A stretch of DNA of 64,000 bases from Sagittula sp048553715 (GTDB lineage Bacteria > Pseudomonadota > Alphaproteobacteria > Rhodobacterales > Rhodobacteraceae), in NCBI RefSeq assembly GCF_048553715.1, contig NZ_JBLZNC010000005.1, positions 62,001 through 126,000 of the forward strand, written 5' to 3'. The translations under genes and the position numbers were made by a program. Below, one piece after another: positions 51,020 through 59,073 of this stretch. The notes below the pieces were generated by a model. The model made no database searches, was not told the DNA's origin, and saw nothing but the letters and a program-made list of their open reading frames with translations. The stretch's first letter is position 1. Every line of letters starts with the position of its first letter.

Positions 51020-51277
51020 ATGGGCAAAACACGCAGCGGGCACACACGGTCTGAAGCAAAGACGACCCCCACAGAGGAAACCGCCGATCTGGCGCGCGGG
51101 GCGAATGGCTTGAGCGATCTATACGACGCGCAGCAGGAAGCGGCCGAGGGTATGATCCGCGCCAATATGGAGGCCGTCAGCGCGGTCATGGCCGCAACGG
51201 CCAGCACGTGGCAGGCAGCCGCCGCCTTTTGGGCGCAGACCCTGCCAAAGCCGCGCAAGGACGACGACACAAGCTGA
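51020..51277 (+). CDS. Small helical phasin-like protein inside the Liv operon
   Basis: This 85-residue protein has a polar N-terminus and one amphipathic helix, YDAQQEAAEGMIRANMEAVS continuing to AATASTWQAAAAFWAQTL. Such alanine-rich amphipathic helices resemble phasins, which coat polyhydroxyalkanoate granules, but the similarity is only in style. ATG 51020 follows GAAAGGG. It sits in the 420-base gap between livH and livM, on the same strand. Its place in a transporter operon is unusual. I do not claim a specific function. Confidence 0.65.
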   Translation: MGKTRSGHTRSEAKTTPTEETADLARGANGLSDLYDAQQEAAEGMIRANMEAVSAVMAATASTWQAAAAFWAQTLPKPRKDDDTS

Positions 51278-51383
51278 TCCCGCCCGCGCGGGAACAGCGC
51301 CACGCATCGGGGAGGATGTCGCGGCGCTGCAGCACGTATCACAAGGCCCGGCCAAGGTCCGGGCAAACAGGGGAGGAGCGCGG

Positions 51384-52460
51384 ATGCTGTATCGCACCGC
51401 AGGACAGTTCAAAACGACTTATCAGGCCGATCAGGCTTTGTTCCCGGTGCGGCAGGATGCGGTTCTGCTGGCGGTGATCCTTGCCTTTGCCTGGCTGATC
51501 TTTCCGCTGACGGCCAGCGAGTTTGCCTTTCAGACGCTGTTGATCCCGATCCTGATCTATTCGCTGGCCGCTTTGGGGCTGAATATCCTGACGGGCTATG
51601 CAGGGCAGCTGAGCCTTGGGACGGCGGCCTTTATGGGGGTGGGGGCCTATGCCTGCTACAAGCTGATCACGCTGATGCCCTGGATGAACCCCATTGTGGC
51701 GATCCTGTTGTCGGGGGTGTTCTCCGCCGGTGTGGGGGTGGCGTTCGGCATCCCGAGCTTGCGGATAAAAGGGTTCTATCTGGCGATTGCAACGCTGGCG
51801 GCGCAGTTCTTTCTGGTGTGGTTGTTCGAAAAATGGGCCTGGCTGTACAACTACAACGCCAGCGGCGCGATCCAGGTGCCCAATATGCAGATGTTCGGCG
51901 TCTATGTGGCGGGGCCGCAGGCGTCGTCGGTGGTCCAGTATTATGTCGTCTTGTTTATCGTCTGTCTGCTGACGTGGGTGTGCATCAACCTTACGCGGGG
52001 CACGCTTGGGCGGACATGGAAAGCGACGCGTGACATGGACATCGCCGCAGAGCTGATCGGCATCAACCTGATGAAGTCCAAGCTGACGGCCTTTGCTATC
52101 TCGTCCTATATCGTGGGGGTTGCGGGGGCCTTGTTCGTCTTCATGTGGCGCGGCGCGGCAGAGCCCAACCTGTTCGATATTCCTTTGTCCTTCCGCATCC
52201 TGTTCATCGCCATCATTGGCGGGCTGGGATCGATCATGGGCAACTATCTGGGTGCCATTCTGATTGTGGGCCTTCCGGTGGTGTTGAACCTTGCGCCCAA
52301 TGCGCTGGGCATTCCGATCGACAGCGCCACGGTCGAGCATCTCAACATCATGATCGTGGGCAGCCTCATCGTGTTTTTCCTGATTGTGGAACCGCATGGT
52401 CTGGCACAGCTGTGGCGGCTGATCCGTGAAAAACTGATCCTTTGGCCCTTCCCGCATTAA
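51384..52460 (+). CDS. livM: Liv-type ABC transporter permease (LivM-like)
   Basis: This 358-residue inner-membrane permease has the LivM hallmarks ALGLNILTGYAGQLSLGTAAF, FGIPSLRIKGFYLAIATLA and GGLGSIMGNYLGA. ATG 51384 follows GGGGAGGAG. The N-terminal 30 residues are polar and cytoplasmic. It is followed by a hairpin element (52472-52495) and then the binding-protein gene. Confidence 0.94.
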   Translation: MLYRTAGQFKTTYQADQALFPVRQDAVLLAVILAFAWLIFPLTASEFAFQTLLIPILIYSLAALGLNILTGYAGQLSLGTAAFMGVGAYACYKLITLMPWMNPIVAILLSGVFSAGVGVAFGIPSLRIKGFYLAIATLAAQFFLVWLFEKWAWLYNYNASGAIQVPNMQMFGVYVAGPQASSVVQYYVVLFIVCLLTWVCINLTRGTLGRTWKATRDMDIAAELIGINLMKSKLTAFAISSYIVGVAGALFVFMWRGAAEPNLFDIPLSFRILFIAIIGGLGSIMGNYLGAILIVGLPVVLNLAPNALGIPIDSATVEHLNIMIVGSLIVFFLIVEPHGLAQLWRLIREKLILWPFPH

Positions 52461-52471
52461 GCGGTGGGGGC

Positions 52472-52495
52472 GGCGGGGCACAGCCCCGCCCTACG
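52472..52495 (-). repeat. Dispersed hairpin element of CGTAGGG type, second copy
   Basis: On the minus strand CGTA is followed by GGGCGGGGC, TGT and GCCCCGCC. It has the same layout and loop as the copy at 2268-2292, with compensatory base changes in the stem. It lies between livM and the binding-protein gene. Confidence 0.6.
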
Positions 52496-52578
52496 ACAGT
52501 TTGTCTGCGCGGCGGGGGGAGGAGACCGGTCGCTCAGGCAGATCACCAAGACGAACATGATCTCAGGGAGGAGACGAG

Positions 52579-53871
52579 ATGAAACAATTTACCAAGTTGG
52601 CCGTGGCCGTGATGGTGGCCGGTGTGACCGCGACGGCGTCGCTGGCACAAGAGTTGTATACCCCCAACCTTGCCTACCGGACGGGTCCTTTTGCCGCCAC
52701 GGGCATCCCGCTGATGAACGGTCAGGCGGATTATTTCGCCATGTTGAACGCCCGCGATGGCGGCATCGGCGGCATGATGATCAACGCCGAGGAATGCGAG
52801 ACCGGCTATTCCACCGAAAAGGGCGTGGAGTGCTACGAGAAGACCAAGGGCCGTGCCATCGTGACACAGCCGTGGTCCACGGGCATTACCTTGCAGGTTC
52901 TGCCGAAAACCAACGTAGATAATATCCCGATCCTTGCGCCGGGGTACGGGTTCTCGCCGATGATGGATGGCACGACGTTCCAGTGGGCGTTCAACATTCC
53001 GGCGGGCTACTGGGATGCGGCGGATATGATCATCCAGTACCTCGAAGGGCAGGAAAGCCTGAGCGGGAAAAAGATCGCTTTCCTGCATCTGGATCATCCG
53101 TTCGGCAAGGAGCCGCTTCCGGTGCTGGAAATGCACGCCGAGGCAAAGGGCTTTGATCTGGTGCCGATCCCCGTGGGGCTGAAAGAGATGCAAAACCAGT
53201 CGGCACAGTGGCTGCAGATCCGCCGTGAACGCCCCGATTACGTGGTGATGTGGGGCTGGGGCGCGATGAACGCCGGCGCCATCACCGAAGCGGTCAAGAC
53301 CAAGTTCCCGATGGAGAATTTCCTTGGCGTCTGGTGGGCCGGACATGATGCGGACCTCAAGATCGTGGGGGAGGCTGGCAAGGGTTATAAGTCGATTTCC
53401 TGGTCCTTCCCGAATGCGGATGCCCCTGTGATGGCGGACATCCAGAAGCATGTCGTGGACGCGGGCAACAGCAAGTCCAACGCCGAGGAAATGGAAGGCG
53501 TGTTCTACAGCCGTGGCATCATCATCTCGGCCATTCTCGGCGAGGGTATTGCCAGCGCGCAAAAGGAGTTCGGGACCGCCGAGATTTCCGCCGAACAGCT
53601 GCGCTGGGGGCTGGAGAATATCAACATGACCGAAGAGCGTATCTCTGAGCTGGGTCTGGATGGAATGGTGCCGCCGTTCAGCACGTCGTGTTCCGACCAT
53701 ACCGGAAACTCCGGTGGCTGGATGCTGGAATGGGATGGCGAGAAATTCGTCAAGGCGTCCGAGCTGATGAAAGCCAACACCGATGCCTATGCGGGGATCG
53801 TGGCGGAAAAAGCTGCGGAATATGCCGAAGCCAACCAGCCTTGGGCGGTGAACGAGGACTGCGCGGGCTAA
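52579..53871 (+). CDS. Liv-type periplasmic binding protein (HAAT family)
   Basis: The 430-residue type I periplasmic binding protein has a signal peptide (residues 1-23, ending SLAQ). The mature part starts ELYTPNLAYRTGPFAATGI, and later GKKIAFLHLDHPFGKEPLPV and YVVMWGWGAMNAGAITEAV match the Peripla_BP_6 family of HAAT importers. Two cysteines (in EECETG and VECYEK) may form a disulfide. ATG 52579 follows AGGGAGGAGACG. Ligand specificity cannot be read; aromatic or aliphatic acids are plausible given the ligase genes. Confidence 0.92.
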   Translation: MKQFTKLAVAVMVAGVTATASLAQELYTPNLAYRTGPFAATGIPLMNGQADYFAMLNARDGGIGGMMINAEECETGYSTEKGVECYEKTKGRAIVTQPWSTGITLQVLPKTNVDNIPILAPGYGFSPMMDGTTFQWAFNIPAGYWDAADMIIQYLEGQESLSGKKIAFLHLDHPFGKEPLPVLEMHAEAKGFDLVPIPVGLKEMQNQSAQWLQIRRERPDYVVMWGWGAMNAGAITEAVKTKFPMENFLGVWWAGHDADLKIVGEAGKGYKSISWSFPNADAPVMADIQKHVVDAGNSKSNAEEMEGVFYSRGIIISAILGEGIASAQKEFGTAEISAEQLRWGLENINMTEERISELGLDGMVPPFSTSCSDHTGNSGGWMLEWDGEKFVKASELMKANTDAYAGIVAEKAAEYAEANQPWAVNEDCAG

Positions 53872-53883
53872 ACGGCCAAGGCG

Positions 53884-53907
53884 CGGGCGGCCCTGTCGGG
53901 CTGCCCG
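53884..53907 (+). terminator. Strong hairpin after the binding-protein gene
   Basis: CGGGCGGCCC (53884-53893) pairs with GGGCTGCCCG (53898-53907) around TGTC with a single G-T pair. No T-run follows, so it may protect the binding-protein mRNA or reduce read-through into livF rather than fully terminate. Confidence 0.5.
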
Positions 53908-53969
53908 TTGCACGGCATGGTGTCGGTTCCAAACATCGGGCCGGTGCGGTTGATGCCGCAGGATTTCAG

Positions 53970-53988
53970 GTATTTGAGCTAAGAAAAA
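53970..53988 (+). repeat. Dispersed intergenic element, copy 5 (GTATTT part only)
   Basis: GTATTTGAGCTAAGAAAAA, ahead of livF. It differs from the others by CTAAG in place of CCAAGG. Confidence 0.4.
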
Positions 53989-54053
53989 GCCCGAGGTGGC
54001 GCGCGCCGGATGCGGGCGGCGTGATCGTGGCCGGGTTGGACAGGGAGAGCGAG

Positions 54054-54878
54054 ATGCTGGACGGGGTAAAAACGCAGGACAGCCTGTTGGAGGTCAACAA
54101 CATCGAGGTGATCTACAACCACGTGATCCTTGTGCTGAAGGGGGTGTCGTTGTCGGTGAAGCAGGGCGGCATCACCGCTTTGCTGGGGGGCAATGGCGCT
54201 GGGAAGACGACCACTTTGAAGGCGATTTCCAATCTGCTGCACTCTGAGCGTGGCGAGGTGACCAAGGGGTCGATCCTGTACAAGGGGGAGCGTGTGCAGG
54301 ATCTGGATCCGGCGGCGCTGGTGCGGCGGGGCGTCATTCAGGTGATGGAGGGGCGGCATTGTTTTGAGCATCTGACCGTCGAGGAGAACTTGCTGACCGG
54401 CGCCTATACGCGGCGTGACGGCAAGGCGGCTGTCGCGGCGGATCTGGAGATGGTCTATTCCTATTTTCCTCGTTTGAAGGAGCGGCGGAAATCGCAGGCG
54501 GGCTATACCTCTGGCGGGGAGCAGCAGATGGTGGCCATCGGGCGGGCGCTGATGTCGCGTCCGGAAACGATCCTGCTGGATGAGCCGTCCATGGGTCTGG
54601 CGCCGCAGCTGGTGGAACAGATCTTTGAGATTGTGAAGGCTGTGAACGAGGGGGAGGGCGTGTCCTTTCTGCTCGCTGAACAGAACACCAATGTGGCGCT
54701 GCGCTATGCCCACTCGGGTTATATTCTGGAAAACGGTCGTGTGGTGATGGAAGGCCCTGCCGCAGAGCTGCGCGAGAACCCCGACGTCAAGGAATTCTAC
54801 CTTGGTATGTCCGAGGATGGCCGCAAGAGTTTTCGGGATGTGCGATCTTATCGCCGTCGCAAGCGTTGGCTTGCCTGA
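54054..54878 (+). CDS. livF: Liv-type ABC transporter ATP-binding protein (LivF-like)
   Basis: This is the 274-residue second ATPase of the HAAT importer. Walker A is GGNGAGKTT, signature TSGGEQQMVAIGRAL and Walker B ILLDEPSMGLAP. The C-terminus carries a basic extension (SFRDVRSYRRRKRWLA) beyond the usual LivF end. ATG 54054 follows AGGGAGAGCGAG. The DUF2183 gene begins 22 bases after the stop on the same strand. Confidence 0.93.
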   Translation: MLDGVKTQDSLLEVNNIEVIYNHVILVLKGVSLSVKQGGITALLGGNGAGKTTTLKAISNLLHSERGEVTKGSILYKGERVQDLDPAALVRRGVIQVMEGRHCFEHLTVEENLLTGAYTRRDGKAAVAADLEMVYSYFPRLKERRKSQAGYTSGGEQQMVAIGRALMSRPETILLDEPSMGLAPQLVEQIFEIVKAVNEGEGVSFLLAEQNTNVALRYAHSGYILENGRVVMEGPAAELRENPDVKEFYLGMSEDGRKSFRDVRSYRRRKRWLA

Positions 54879-54900
54879 AGCAATTGCGAAAGGGCATGTC

Positions 54901-55968
54901 ATGGCTGTGACACGGGCGGCGCGCGGCGTCGAAAGATTGGTCGAACATCTGTTCCGGCGCACGGGGCCGCCGATGTTGAAGGCGTATCGCGGGTTTGCCG
55001 ATCCCGACGGGCTGGTGGTGCAGGGGCGTGTGGTCAGTGCGGTGCGGCGCAGCGCGCCGGAGGCGGACCAGAGCCGCTGGGTGAATTTCAAGCAGATGGT
55101 GTCCTTGTTCCTGACCTCGGAGGTGCGCGATGTCACCGTCCGCGCCGGTGGTGTCGAAGGGCAGACAGACGCGGAGGGCTATCTGCGGCTAACGGTGCCT
55201 CGCCGTCCCGATCACGCGGGGTGGGTGGATGTGGCCGCAGAGCTGCCCGACACCGTGGACGGGGCTGTTGCCATGCCGGTTCTGGTGCCGCCTTCGGATG
55301 CGCGGTTCGGGGTGATCTCGGACATTGATGACACGATGATGCAGACGGGGGCCTATTCGCTGCTGCGCAATCTGTGGACCACCTTTACCGGCAACGCCTT
55401 GACCCGTCAGGTCTTTCCCGACGCGGTGCGTCTGATGGGCCGGTTGAACGAGGCAGGCCGCAACCCGGTGTTCTATGTCAGCTCGTCACCGTGGAACCTG
55501 TTTACCTTTCTTGAAAAGGTGTTCGACCGCGCGGGATTGGTGATCGGCCCGATGTTTTTGCGTGATCTGGGCGTGTCGGAACAGGGGCTGATCGGGGCAG
55601 GGCATGGGGACCACAAGGGTGCCTCGATCGATCGGATCCTTTCGGCGAACCCGGGCCTGCGGTTCTGGCTGTTCGGGGACACCGGACAAAAGGATGCGAT
55701 GGTCTACCGCGATGCGGTGCTGCGCCACGCGGGCCGGATTGGCGGCGTGGTGCTGCGGCAGGCGTCCTCGTCCGTGTCGTCCGAGACGCAAACGGCTGTG
55801 GACCAGATCCGGCAGGCTGATCTGCCGGTCGCGGTGGTGAACAGCTTTGATGAAATTGACGAAAACGTGCTGCCGCCTTTGGGGGCAGCCGATGCAAATC
55901 ACCCCGACGGGTCAGGAGGATCAGGCGATGACGAGCTATTACGACGCGCTGGAGACGCGCAGTCATGA
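54901..55968 (+). CDS. DUF2183 / App1-like phosphatase-domain protein
   Basis: This 355-residue protein belongs to the App1-like (DUF2183) family, of which yeast App1 is a phosphatidate phosphatase with a HAD-type fold. The nucleophile motif DxDxT is seen as SDIDDTMMQTG, with YVSSSPWNLFTFL and FGDTGQKD as later HAD motifs. An N-terminal beta-rich domain of about 130 residues precedes it. ATG 54901 follows AAAGGG. It overlaps the PaaK-like gene by 41 bases. Its membership of a transporter operon suggests lipid or cell-envelope work, but bacterial function is unproven. Confidence 0.82.
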   Translation: MAVTRAARGVERLVEHLFRRTGPPMLKAYRGFADPDGLVVQGRVVSAVRRSAPEADQSRWVNFKQMVSLFLTSEVRDVTVRAGGVEGQTDAEGYLRLTVPRRPDHAGWVDVAAELPDTVDGAVAMPVLVPPSDARFGVISDIDDTMMQTGAYSLLRNLWTTFTGNALTRQVFPDAVRLMGRLNEAGRNPVFYVSSSPWNLFTFLEKVFDRAGLVIGPMFLRDLGVSEQGLIGAGHGDHKGASIDRILSANPGLRFWLFGDTGQKDAMVYRDAVLRHAGRIGGVVLRQASSSVSSETQTAVDQIRQADLPVAVVNSFDEIDENVLPPLGAADANHPDGSGGSGDDELLRRAGDAQS

Positions 55969-57100
55969 CGAACGCCAAGCGGCGCAACTGCAGTCGCTAA
56001 ACGCGCTTCTGGCGGAGCAAGGGCAGGGGCCGGTTGAAACGCTGGACGGTCTGTCTGCGCTTCCGGTGTTGCGCAAATCCGATCTGGCGGCCCGGCAGGC
56101 GCAGCAGCCGCCCTTTGGCGGGGCGTTGGTGCGCAACATGGCGCATGTGTTTCAATCGCCCGGTCCGATCTATGAACCCGGCGGGGTCAGCCATGACTGG
56201 TGGCGGATGGGCCGGTTTCTGCATGCCTGCGGGATCGGAGAGGGGGACATTGTCCAGAACTGTTTCGGCTATCATCTGACCCCCGCCGGAATGATCTTTG
56301 AGAGCGGCGCGCGTGCCGTGGGCGCGGCGGTTCTGCCTGCGGGCACGGGGCAGACCGAACTACAGGCGCGCGCGGCGGCAGACATCGGGGTCACCGCCTA
56401 TGCGGGCACACCGGATTATTTAAAGGTCATCTTGGAAAAGGCGGATGAGTTGGGCCTTGGTCTGCGGATCGATCGTGCGGCTGTAGGGGGCGGAGCCTTG
56501 TTCCCGTCACTGCGCACCTATTACGCGGAGCGCGGCATTCGCTGCCTGCAGTGCTACGCCACCGCGGATCTCGGCAATATCGCCTATGAAAGCGCCGCGA
56601 TGGAGGGGATGATCCTTGACGAGCAAGTGATTGTTGAACTGGTCACGCCGGGCACCGGCACGCCGGTGGCCGACGGCGAGGTGGGCGAGATCGTGGTGAC
56701 CTCGCTGAACCCCGACTACCCGTTGATCCGCTTTGCGACTGGCGATTTGTCCGCAGTGCTGCCCGGCACGTCGCCTTGTGGGCGGACCAACACGCGGATC
56801 AAGGGCTGGATGGGGCGCGCCGATCAGACAACCAAGATCAAGGGCATGTTTGTGCGCCCCGAACAGGTCGCCCAACTGGTGGGCAAGCACCCCCAGATCG
56901 ACCGCGCGCGCATCGTTGCCAGCCGCGTGGGAGAGCGGGATGTGATGACGGTGCGAATCGAAACCGCAGCCACGGAAATTTCGGGAATCGAAGGCTCGAT
57001 TGCCGATGTTCTGAAGCTGAAAGGCGCGGTGGAGCTGGTCGCGCCGGGTTCCCTGCCGCGCGACGGCGTCGTGATCGAGGATCAGCGCAGCTATGACTGA
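55928..57100 (+). CDS. Phenylacetate-CoA ligase-like protein with degenerate P-loop
   Basis: The 390-residue ANL-superfamily protein is closest to PaaK. Late motifs are fine: CYATADLGNIAYE, RFATGDLSAVLPGT and GRADQTTKIKGMFVRPEQV. The ATP-binding P-loop (SSGTTGKP in PaaK) is replaced by FQSPGPIYEPGG, so adenylation may be altered or lost. I recall the same replacement in other roseobacter homologues in this context. ATG 55928 follows AGGAGG within the end of the DUF2183 gene. It is the last gene of the operon. Confidence 0.82.
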   Translation: MTSYYDALETRSHDERQAAQLQSLNALLAEQGQGPVETLDGLSALPVLRKSDLAARQAQQPPFGGALVRNMAHVFQSPGPIYEPGGVSHDWWRMGRFLHACGIGEGDIVQNCFGYHLTPAGMIFESGARAVGAAVLPAGTGQTELQARAAADIGVTAYAGTPDYLKVILEKADELGLGLRIDRAAVGGGALFPSLRTYYAERGIRCLQCYATADLGNIAYESAAMEGMILDEQVIVELVTPGTGTPVADGEVGEIVVTSLNPDYPLIRFATGDLSAVLPGTSPCGRTNTRIKGWMGRADQTTKIKGMFVRPEQVAQLVGKHPQIDRARIVASRVGERDVMTVRIETAATEISGIEGSIADVLKLKGAVELVAPGSLPRDGVVIEDQRSYD

Positions 57101-57201
57101 CGCGAGGTAAGCATATGTTAACACGTGCAGAATTCCGATCTCGCACAAGGCGTGACTGACAGACCCTGACGCGATCCTTTTGTAACGGGTGCAATCCTTT
57201 C

Positions 57202-57229
57202 TTGAGATAGTGCCGCAGCCTTGTAGGCT
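57202..57229 (+). promoter_or_regulatory. Candidate promoter of the caspase-like gene
   Basis: TTGAGA (57202-57207), a 16-base spacer and TAGGCT (57224-57229). The start codon at 57251 follows about 15 bases after the predicted start of transcription. Confidence 0.45.
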
Positions 57230-57250
57230 TGGACAAAAGGAGGATTTGTT

Positions 57251-58990
57251 ATGCGGATTCTGACACTTGCCATCGCAGGGCTAATTACGGGCACAGCTGC
57301 GCAGGCAAACGGTGACGCTTTGGTCATCGGCAATAGCGTCTACAACGGGGTGCAAACGCTGTTTTCAGCGACCCAGGTGGACGAGACATCACAGGCCATG
57401 CGCGATCAGGGCTTTGACGTGACCGAGGCGCGGGATGCCACGGGACCTGCCATGTCGCAGGGGTTTGCGGATTTCGTCAGCGGGCTGGACGATGATGGTC
57501 CTGTGCTGGTGATGCTGGCGGGCGCATTTTTGCATGGTCCGGCGGGGGCTTATTTATTGCCCGCCTCGGACGGAGCCGCGTTAAGCGATTCCGCTGTCAT
57601 GGTCGAAGCCTTTCCCATCGACGCCGCGCTCAGCGTTCTGGCAAAATACCCCGGGCGCGGGTTTCTGGTGCTGAGCGAAAGCGCGGTTGCGGCGGATTTC
57701 GGGGACTTCTTGTCTGCGGGTCCGGGGGCGCTGTCGGTGCCATCGGGCGTGACCGTGTTGCGCGGGCCTGAATCGGCTGTGTCGCGCTTTGCGGCTGGCC
57801 AAATGACGACACAGGGGCAACCTGTGGTGGCTGCCGCCCGTGCAGCGGGTTTGGTGGTCGAAGGCTACGCGCCAGACGATCTGGTGGTCGTGCCAAAGGC
57901 GGCTACGTCGGCGCCGGAAGAACCAGAGGATGCGCCGGTCGAGATTACGCCGATCCCGCCAGCGGTTGAGGACGCGCCAGAGGATACGGCGGAGACGGAC
58001 GCGGCGGTAGAGACGGCAGAGGCCTTGATCGCAGAGGCGGAAACAGCTCCGGTTTCTGAGGCTGAGGCTGAGGCTGAGGCTGAGGCTGAGGCTGAGGCTG
58101 AGGCTGAGGCTGAGGCTGAGGCTGAGGCTGAGGCTGAGGCTGAGGCTGAGGCTGAGGCTGAGGCTGAGGAGAACATCGCGGAAACCACAGCTGAGGGCAA
58201 TGTTACGCCGGATACAACCACCACAACCGAGGTCCCCGAGGACAGCGCCACGCCCGACACAACCGCCGAGGCGGAGGACACCGCACCGGAAGACACCCGC
58301 TCTGAGGTGGAGATCGCCGCAGACGAGGCCGCGTGGCGCGCCGCGCGTATCCAGAACAGCGAAAGCAGCTATGACGCCTATCTGGCGGCGCAACCCAATG
58401 GCACCTATGCCAATGCCGCGAACCAGCGGCTCAAGGCAATCAAGGCCGATCCGTTCTATGACCTGCGTCGCGCAGAGGAACAGTTGCGTCTGGATCGCGA
58501 TGCCCGTCGTGACATCCAGCGCGATCTGGATGCCTTGGGCGTCTACCACTGGGGCGTTGACGGAATCTTTGGCGAGGGGACCCGCGATGCCGTGCGTGCT
58601 TGGCAGACGGCCGAGGGGCTGGAACCCACCGGCTATCTCGACCTCAACCAGATTGCCAAACTGGACGAGGGCGCAGCGGAGATCCGCGAAGCCGCCCGTC
58701 AGGAGCGGATCCGCCGTGATCAGGCCCGTGCCGCCGAAGAACGCCGCAAACGTGATGCCGCTGCCCGTGCCGCCGCTGACGCGCGCGCCGCCGCAGAACG
58801 CCAGCGCAACGCGCAGGCTGCAGCACCCGAAGCCGCGCCGGGACCGTCCGATGCTGTCATGTGGGCAGAGGTGGAGCGGCTGGGATCAGAAGAGGCCGTG
58901 CGCTCTTATCTGCGGATGTTTCCCAACGGGGCGCAATCCACGCGGGCAAGGCAGATGCTGATGGTGATTGACCGTATGCGCAGCAACTAA
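57251..58990 (+). CDS. Secreted caspase-like (probably inactive) protein with EA-repeat and peptidoglycan-binding domain
   Basis: This is a 579-residue protein. A signal peptide (1-19, ending AQA) leads to a caspase-like C14 fold starting GDALVIGNSVYNG. The expected catalytic His (GHG) region reads MLAGAFLHGPAGAYLLPAS, and the expected DACR cysteine region reads FLVLSESAV, so both catalytic residues appear lost. An acidic linker contains about 18-19 Glu-Ala repeats from residue 270 (bases 58056-58169). Residues about 415-470 form a peptidoglycan-binding domain (DALGVYHWGVDGIFGEGTRD), then an Arg/Ala-rich coiled coil. ATG 57251 follows AAAAGGAGG. It probably acts in the periplasm on cell-wall proteins. 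Confidence 0.82.
   Translation: MRILTLAIAGLITGTAAQANGDALVIGNSVYNGVQTLFSATQVDETSQAMRDQGFDVTEARDATGPAMSQGFADFVSGLDDDGPVLVMLAGAFLHGPAGAYLLPASDGAALSDSAVMVEAFPIDAALSVLAKYPGRGFLVLSESAVAADFGDFLSAGPGALSVPSGVTVLRGPESAVSRFAAGQMTTQGQPVVAAARAAGLVVEGYAPDDLVVVPKAATSAPEEPEDAPVEITPIPPAVEDAPEDTAETDAAVETAEALIAEAETAPVSEAEAEAEAEAEAEAEAEAEAEAEAEAEAEAEAEAEAEENIAETTAEGNVTPDTTTTTEVPEDSATPDTTAEAEDTAPEDTRSEVEIAADEAAWRAARIQNSESSYDAYLAAQPNGTYANAANQRLKAIKADPFYDLRRAEEQLRLDRDARRDIQRDLDALGVYHWGVDGIFGEGTRDAVRAWQTAEGLEPTGYLDLNQIAKLDEGAAEIREAARQERIRRDQARAAEERRKRDAAARAAADARAAAERQRNAQAAAPEAAPGPSDAVMWAEVERLGSEEAVRSYLRMFPNGAQSTRARQMLMVIDRMRSN
58056..58169. repeat. Hexanucleotide tandem repeat (19 perfect units)
   Basis: The unit CTGAGG repeats 19 times without error over 114 bases inside the caspase-like gene and encodes alternating Glu and Ala. 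Changes in copy number keep the reading frame, so this is likely a length-variable linker. Confidence 0.95.
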
Positions 58991-59010
58991 AGGCCAGCGG
59001 CAGACACAAA

Positions 59011-59040
59011 AACCCCCGTAGGCGCTGGCCTGCGGGGGTT
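59011..59040 (+). terminator. Intrinsic terminator of the caspase-like gene
   Basis: AACCCCCG (59011-59018) pairs with CGGGGGTT (59033-59040), extended by AGG/CCT after one mismatch around a six-base loop, followed by CTTTG. It may also serve the convergent rpmJ. Confidence 0.8.
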
Positions 59041-59073
59041 CTTTGTGTTCGCTATCGCGAAGACCTGGGCGTA

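Noticed and set aside
58056..58169. Tandem repeat considered as a CRISPR array
   Set aside because: Units are six bases with no spacers and lie inside a coding frame.
57865..58296. A frame encoding a long Ser-Ala repeat opposite the hexanucleotide tract
   Set aside because: It is the reverse-strand reading of the CTGAGG repeat and has no other protein features.
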